Shown in pieces: positions 61,508-64,000 of a stretch of DNA of 64,000 nt. Below the pieces are notes generated by a model. The model worked only from the letters and a program-made list of their open reading frames with translations, was not told where the DNA came from and made no database searches. Numbering within the stretch: the first letter of the stretch is position 1; every line of letters begins with the position of its first letter. Source of the stretch: an uncultured Eudoraea sp. (GTDB lineage: Bacteria; Bacteroidota; Bacteroidia; Flavobacteriales; Flavobacteriaceae); assembly GCF_947490415.1 (NCBI RefSeq), contig NZ_CANLGX010000002.1, forward strand, positions 496,001 to 560,000, given 5' to 3'. A program made the position numbers and the translations under genes.

Positions 61508-61726
61508 ATGAAAAAAAATATGGGCTCTGCGGATAGAATCATTCGTTTTATTGTAGCTGCAATTATTGCAGTGCTTTATTTTACAGAAATAATAGGGGGT
61601 ACATTAGGAATTGTTCTACTGGTATTGGCAGGTGTTTTTGTGCTGACCAGTTTTGTGAGCTTCTGTCCGCTGTACGCACCTTTTGGAATAAGTACTTGTG
61701 CCGTAAAAGAGGCAGAGCAAAAGTAG
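61508..61726 (+). CDS. DUF2892 (YgaP-type) small membrane protein
   Basis: A 72-residue protein: MKKNMGSADRIIRFIVAAII start, two hydrophobic helices (about residues 11-28 and 33-52) and a CPLYAPFGISTC end with two cysteines, the DUF2892 hallmark. Family members occur alone or fused to rhodanese domains, linked to sulfur or thiol chemistry. It stands alone with a hairpin terminator, behind a Crp/Fnr-type palindrome. Confidence 0.82.
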   Translation: MKKNMGSADRIIRFIVAAIIAVLYFTEIIGGTLGIVLLVLAGVFVLTSFVSFCPLYAPFGISTCAVKEAEQK

Positions 61727-61748
61727 CTGTATACCTCTTATTTTGTTT

Positions 61749-61778
61749 AAAGAGAGCGATTTATCGCTCTTTTTTTTA
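61749..61778 (+). terminator. Rho-independent terminator after the DUF2892 gene
   Basis: AGAGCGA (61753-61759) and TCGCTCT (61764-61770) with loop TTTA, extended by A-T pairs and followed by a long T run. Confidence 0.9.
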
Positions 61779-61829
61779 GTCGGACCCTATCTAACTCAAT
61801 AACCGATCGGACGATTTTTAATTTTTTTT

Positions 61830-61861
61830 CAGGAATTTTTTGGATTCGGTTGTTATATATA
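61830..61861 (+). promoter_or_regulatory. ECF-type promoter of the 61917 lipoprotein gene
   Basis: CAGGAATTTT (61830-61839) and GTTGTTATATATA (61849-61861), the same blocks with the same 17-bp offset between GGAA and GTTGTT as the promoter at 57844. It lies about 55 bp upstream of the start codon. Confidence 0.7.
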
Positions 61862-61916
61862 TGAATCCCAAAAGAAAAGCGTTTTAAATCTTACTTATTA
61901 ACCAAATTTTATTGTA

Positions 61917-62630
61917 ATGAAAAATTCATTAATTATTTTAATTGCTTCGGCCTTGTTTAGTACAGGTTGTTCTAAGGATGACAATGACGATAGCAGAATT
62001 CGTCTTAGCCTAAATGCCTTGAATGCCAGTGTTACTAATGCGAAGTCTAACTTTTTTACAGGTAAAAACAACGAAAATGTAGTTTTTACCGATTTCCGCA
62101 TTTCAATCCGTGATGTAGTTTTCAAGAACGATGACGACCCTAATAGTAATCTAGATACTGACGAAATTCAATTTAGGGGCCCTTACCAAATAGATTTGTT
62201 GAGTGATGGTAATGCATTGTCGCAAACTATTGGTGATGTAGTGGTCCCGGATGGCATGTATAAAGAACTTCGTTTCAAATTTCACAAGGATGAAGATTTG
62301 CCAGCAACTGATAAATTATTCGACAAATCAATTTATATAGAAGGAACAATAGACGGTCAGCCATTTGTCTTCTGGCATGATACCAGTGAAAACCTGGATG
62401 TAGGCAGAAGCACTGGTGTTAAAGTTGCAGGAACGGTGATAAACTTCGCTGTAGAGTTTGATATGTCACAATTCTTAAGTTCGTTAAAACAAATAGATTT
62501 AAACCAGGCCTTAGACGGTAATAAAAATGGTATTATTGAAATTTTTCCAAATGATGAAGATGGCAATCGGGATATTGCCGATGACCTAAAGGACAATATC
62601 AAAGAAACTGCTGATTTAATCAATGAGTAA
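61917..62630 (+). CDS. DUF4382-like lipoprotein
   Basis: A 237-residue lipoprotein (lipobox FSTGC, Cys18). The mature part has VVFTDFRISIRDVVFKNDDD, a YQIDLLSDGNALSQTIGDVV segment, VPDGMYKELRFKFHKDED and IYIEGTIDGQPFVFWHDTSE, in line with DUF4382-type beta-sandwich proteins of the Bacteroidota surface. A near-copy of the ECF promoter of the 57899 lipoprotein lies upstream, so it probably belongs to the same regulon. Function unknown. A perfect 15-bp hairpin terminator follows. Confidence 0.72.
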   Translation: MKNSLIILIASALFSTGCSKDDNDDSRIRLSLNALNASVTNAKSNFFTGKNNENVVFTDFRISIRDVVFKNDDDPNSNLDTDEIQFRGPYQIDLLSDGNALSQTIGDVVVPDGMYKELRFKFHKDEDLPATDKLFDKSIYIEGTIDGQPFVFWHDTSENLDVGRSTGVKVAGTVINFAVEFDMSQFLSSLKQIDLNQALDGNKNGIIEIFPNDEDGNRDIADDLKDNIKETADLINE

Positions 62631-62650
62631 CGGCAAATTTTTGCATTCAA

Positions 62651-62690
62651 AAAACATCCTTGAGAATTATCTCAAGGATGTTTTTATTTT
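62651..62690 (+). terminator. Rho-independent terminator after the 61917 lipoprotein gene
   Basis: A perfect 15-bp stem, left arm 62651-62665 and right arm 62670-62684, loop ATTA, followed by T-rich sequence. Confidence 0.9.
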
Positions 62691-62818
62691 ATAAACCATA
62701 TTATTTTCTGATAATCGAAAAAGAAGTCTTTTTGCATTAGCAAATATCAATTTGAATAAAGTCCATTATTATTCAAATTATGATGGCAAATTTGGAAACC
62801 TAAGAGTTGATTATTGGT

Positions 62819-64000
62819 TTATTCTCCGTTGTGAGGTATGTACCATACATCCTTTTCCAGATCCACGCCTCCACCCATTTCTTCCTGAACTACCCTATCA
62901 ATGATATAAATGCCTTTTTTAGCCATTTCATCAAAAGTATCTAAACCATCATTTGGAAAGTTAACCCGGGTTCTATGGATATTGAATTTATCAGAAAATT
63001 TACGTCCGAAAGCCTCCTCTACACCTTCTTTCCCAAGCATAAAGCCCAAAAGCCCACCCCAGGTGGCGGTGGGGTTATCAGAATCCCATCCGGCCAGTGC
63101 TCCAATCTTAATTGTCTCTTTAATGTCCCCTTCTCCGTAAAAAAGACTCACTATGCTTGCCCCAAAATTAATGCCTGCAGCGAAACAACCATTACAGAAA
63201 ATATTTTTTGAGGTTATGGTATACCCATCTTCCTGGTTTACCTGATAGCGCTCATATAAATCATCACGGGCTTTCTCCCATGGGATGTTTGCATCGTATT
63301 TGCCTTTTACAAAGTCGTACATTTTCGCGGCATATGAATCATTGGGAAGGTGCTCTCTGGCTTGCACGGCCATCCACGCTATTTGTTCTTTTTGGCTCAG
63401 GCTTTTATCAACCTCTGAGGCCAATGAATACATGATGACATAGAATTCAGAAATCCATTGAGCGTTTTCACGAGCAGTTGTTTGTATGGGTAAATTTGCC
63501 ATTTTTAGAGCAATATCGGGCCGGGCAGGCGCAAAAAGGCCAAATATCTCAGTAGTCAGCTGGGCATCAATCATCTCATGGTAATTGTCATAGATACTGT
63601 CTTTAGTAATTTGTGGGTCACTTGTTTCAGGGGGTACCGCACCATTGAGCATCATATCAAGTGCTTTTTGATTCGAGACCCATAAGAAGTTTTCCTCTTC
63701 ATGTTTTATATGCTTCAGCCATCCTTCCTTAATTTGCTTTCCGCTTAACATGCTGGTCTTATTCGTATACAACAAATGCTGATACATATATTCAATATCT
63801 GTATCATCATCTGCACCCCAAATCTCATCTTCATCTCTAAAGACAAAGTCTATGTTATCTGATAATTCACTTGGCAGACCCTCACCCCAAATACTTGGCT
63901 GGTCTGGCTTTCCCCAATCTTCCCTGGTGTAGAAGGGTCCTGTTTTTATTTCACCAATATTTCCAATTTTATCCATTTCGGTTACCAAACCGGTCCAATT
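62819..64000 (-). CDS. ADP-ribosylglycohydrolase-family protein, 5' part cut off by window edge
   Basis: At least 393 residues of a DraG/ADP-ribosylglycohydrolase-fold protein. The metal-ligand motifs are visible: WGADDDTDIEYMYQHLL near the left end and IGALAGWDSDNPTATWGGLLG towards the C-terminus. The frame stays open to base 64000 (NWTGLVTEMDKIG), so the start lies outside the window. Homologues in Bacteroidota hydrolyse ADP-ribose-like or other glycosidic bonds and are often exported; the signal region is not visible here. Confidence 0.82.
   Translation of the reverse strand, partial: NWTGLVTEMDKIGNIGEIKTGPFYTREDWGKPDQPSIWGEGLPSELSDNIDFVFRDEDEIWGADDDTDIEYMYQHLLYTNKTSMLSGKQIKEGWLKHIKHEEENFLWVSNQKALDMMLNGAVPPETSDPQITKDSIYDNYHEMIDAQLTTEIFGLFAPARPDIALKMANLPIQTTARENAQWISEFYVIMYSLASEVDKSLSQKEQIAWMAVQAREHLPNDSYAAKMYDFVKGKYDANIPWEKARDDLYERYQVNQEDGYTITSKNIFCNGCFAAGINFGASIVSLFYGEGDIKETIKIGALAGWDSDNPTATWGGLLGFMLGKEGVEEAFGRKFSDKFNIHRTRVNFPNDGLDTFDEMAKKGIYIIDRVVQEEMGGGVDLEKDVWYIPHNGE

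Overview
The window reads as a chromosome segment of a Bacteroidota bacterium, most likely a marine member of the Flavobacteriaceae. The evidence is AT-rich DNA with TAnnTTTG promoter elements, a giant SprB-like adhesin with a type IX secretion (T9SS) C-terminal domain, lipoproteins, a fused NagB/PIG-L deaminase, ECF sigma/FecR/TonB receptor regulation, and NrfD-type respiratory modules.

Layout. 0-5.2 kb: propionyl-CoA catabolism (start of mutA, a biotin carrier, a biotin carboxylase and a carboxyltransferase) around divIC-like and udk genes. 5.3-14.5 kb: a peptidoglycan-recycling cluster (anmK, nagZ, ampG-like permease, GHL10 glycosidase, nagB-PIG-L fusion, DeoR-family regulator, murQ) with a palindromic candidate operator between the divergent nagB and regulator genes. 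14.5-16.1 kb: PQQ-type sugar dehydrogenase and its cytochrome c. 16.2-24.5 kb: an 8.3-kb gene for a gliding-motility/adhesin-type repeat protein. 24.6-36.8 kb: a large minus-strand respiratory locus with two paralogous modules (Tat-exported 4x[4Fe-4S] protein, NrfD membrane protein, membrane-anchored beta-sandwich protein, monohaem cytochrome c), preceded by a hexahaem cytochrome, a haem-binding lipoprotein, an outer-membrane barrel and an orphan N-terminal Fe-S pre-domain, and followed by hemA and an OB-fold lipoprotein. No molybdopterin catalytic subunit is present. Both modules carry a TGAC-N4-GTCA-type palindrome upstream.

37.0-41.7 kb: a tRNA-Pro gene with a tRNA relic beside it, a 102-bp tandem repeat, and a more GC-rich block (two DUF1538 transporter genes, a PII-like protein, a CBS protein, a DUF3124 lipoprotein), with a related repeat at the other end. 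41.7-51.6 kb: a tightly packed minus-strand operon (class III aminotransferase, nitrilase-family amidase, VOC protein, arginine/lysine/ornithine decarboxylase-like protein, ATP-grasp ligase, unknown protein, aldehyde dehydrogenase, MscS channel) that looks like an undescribed amine pathway. 51.7-53.7 kb: a PepSY-like protein, a Crp/Fnr regulator and a broken C_GCAxxG_C_C gene. 53.8-62.7 kb: ECF sigma factor, FecR anti-sigma and TonB receptor, divergent from two acidic lipoproteins, a second Crp/Fnr regulator, a DUF2892 protein and a third lipoprotein. Near-identical ECF-type promoters precede the first and third lipoprotein genes. The right end is a partial ADP-ribosylglycohydrolase-family gene.

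The strongest candidates for undescribed systems are the duplicated catalytic-subunit-free NrfD locus with its shared operator, and the amine/ATP-grasp operon.
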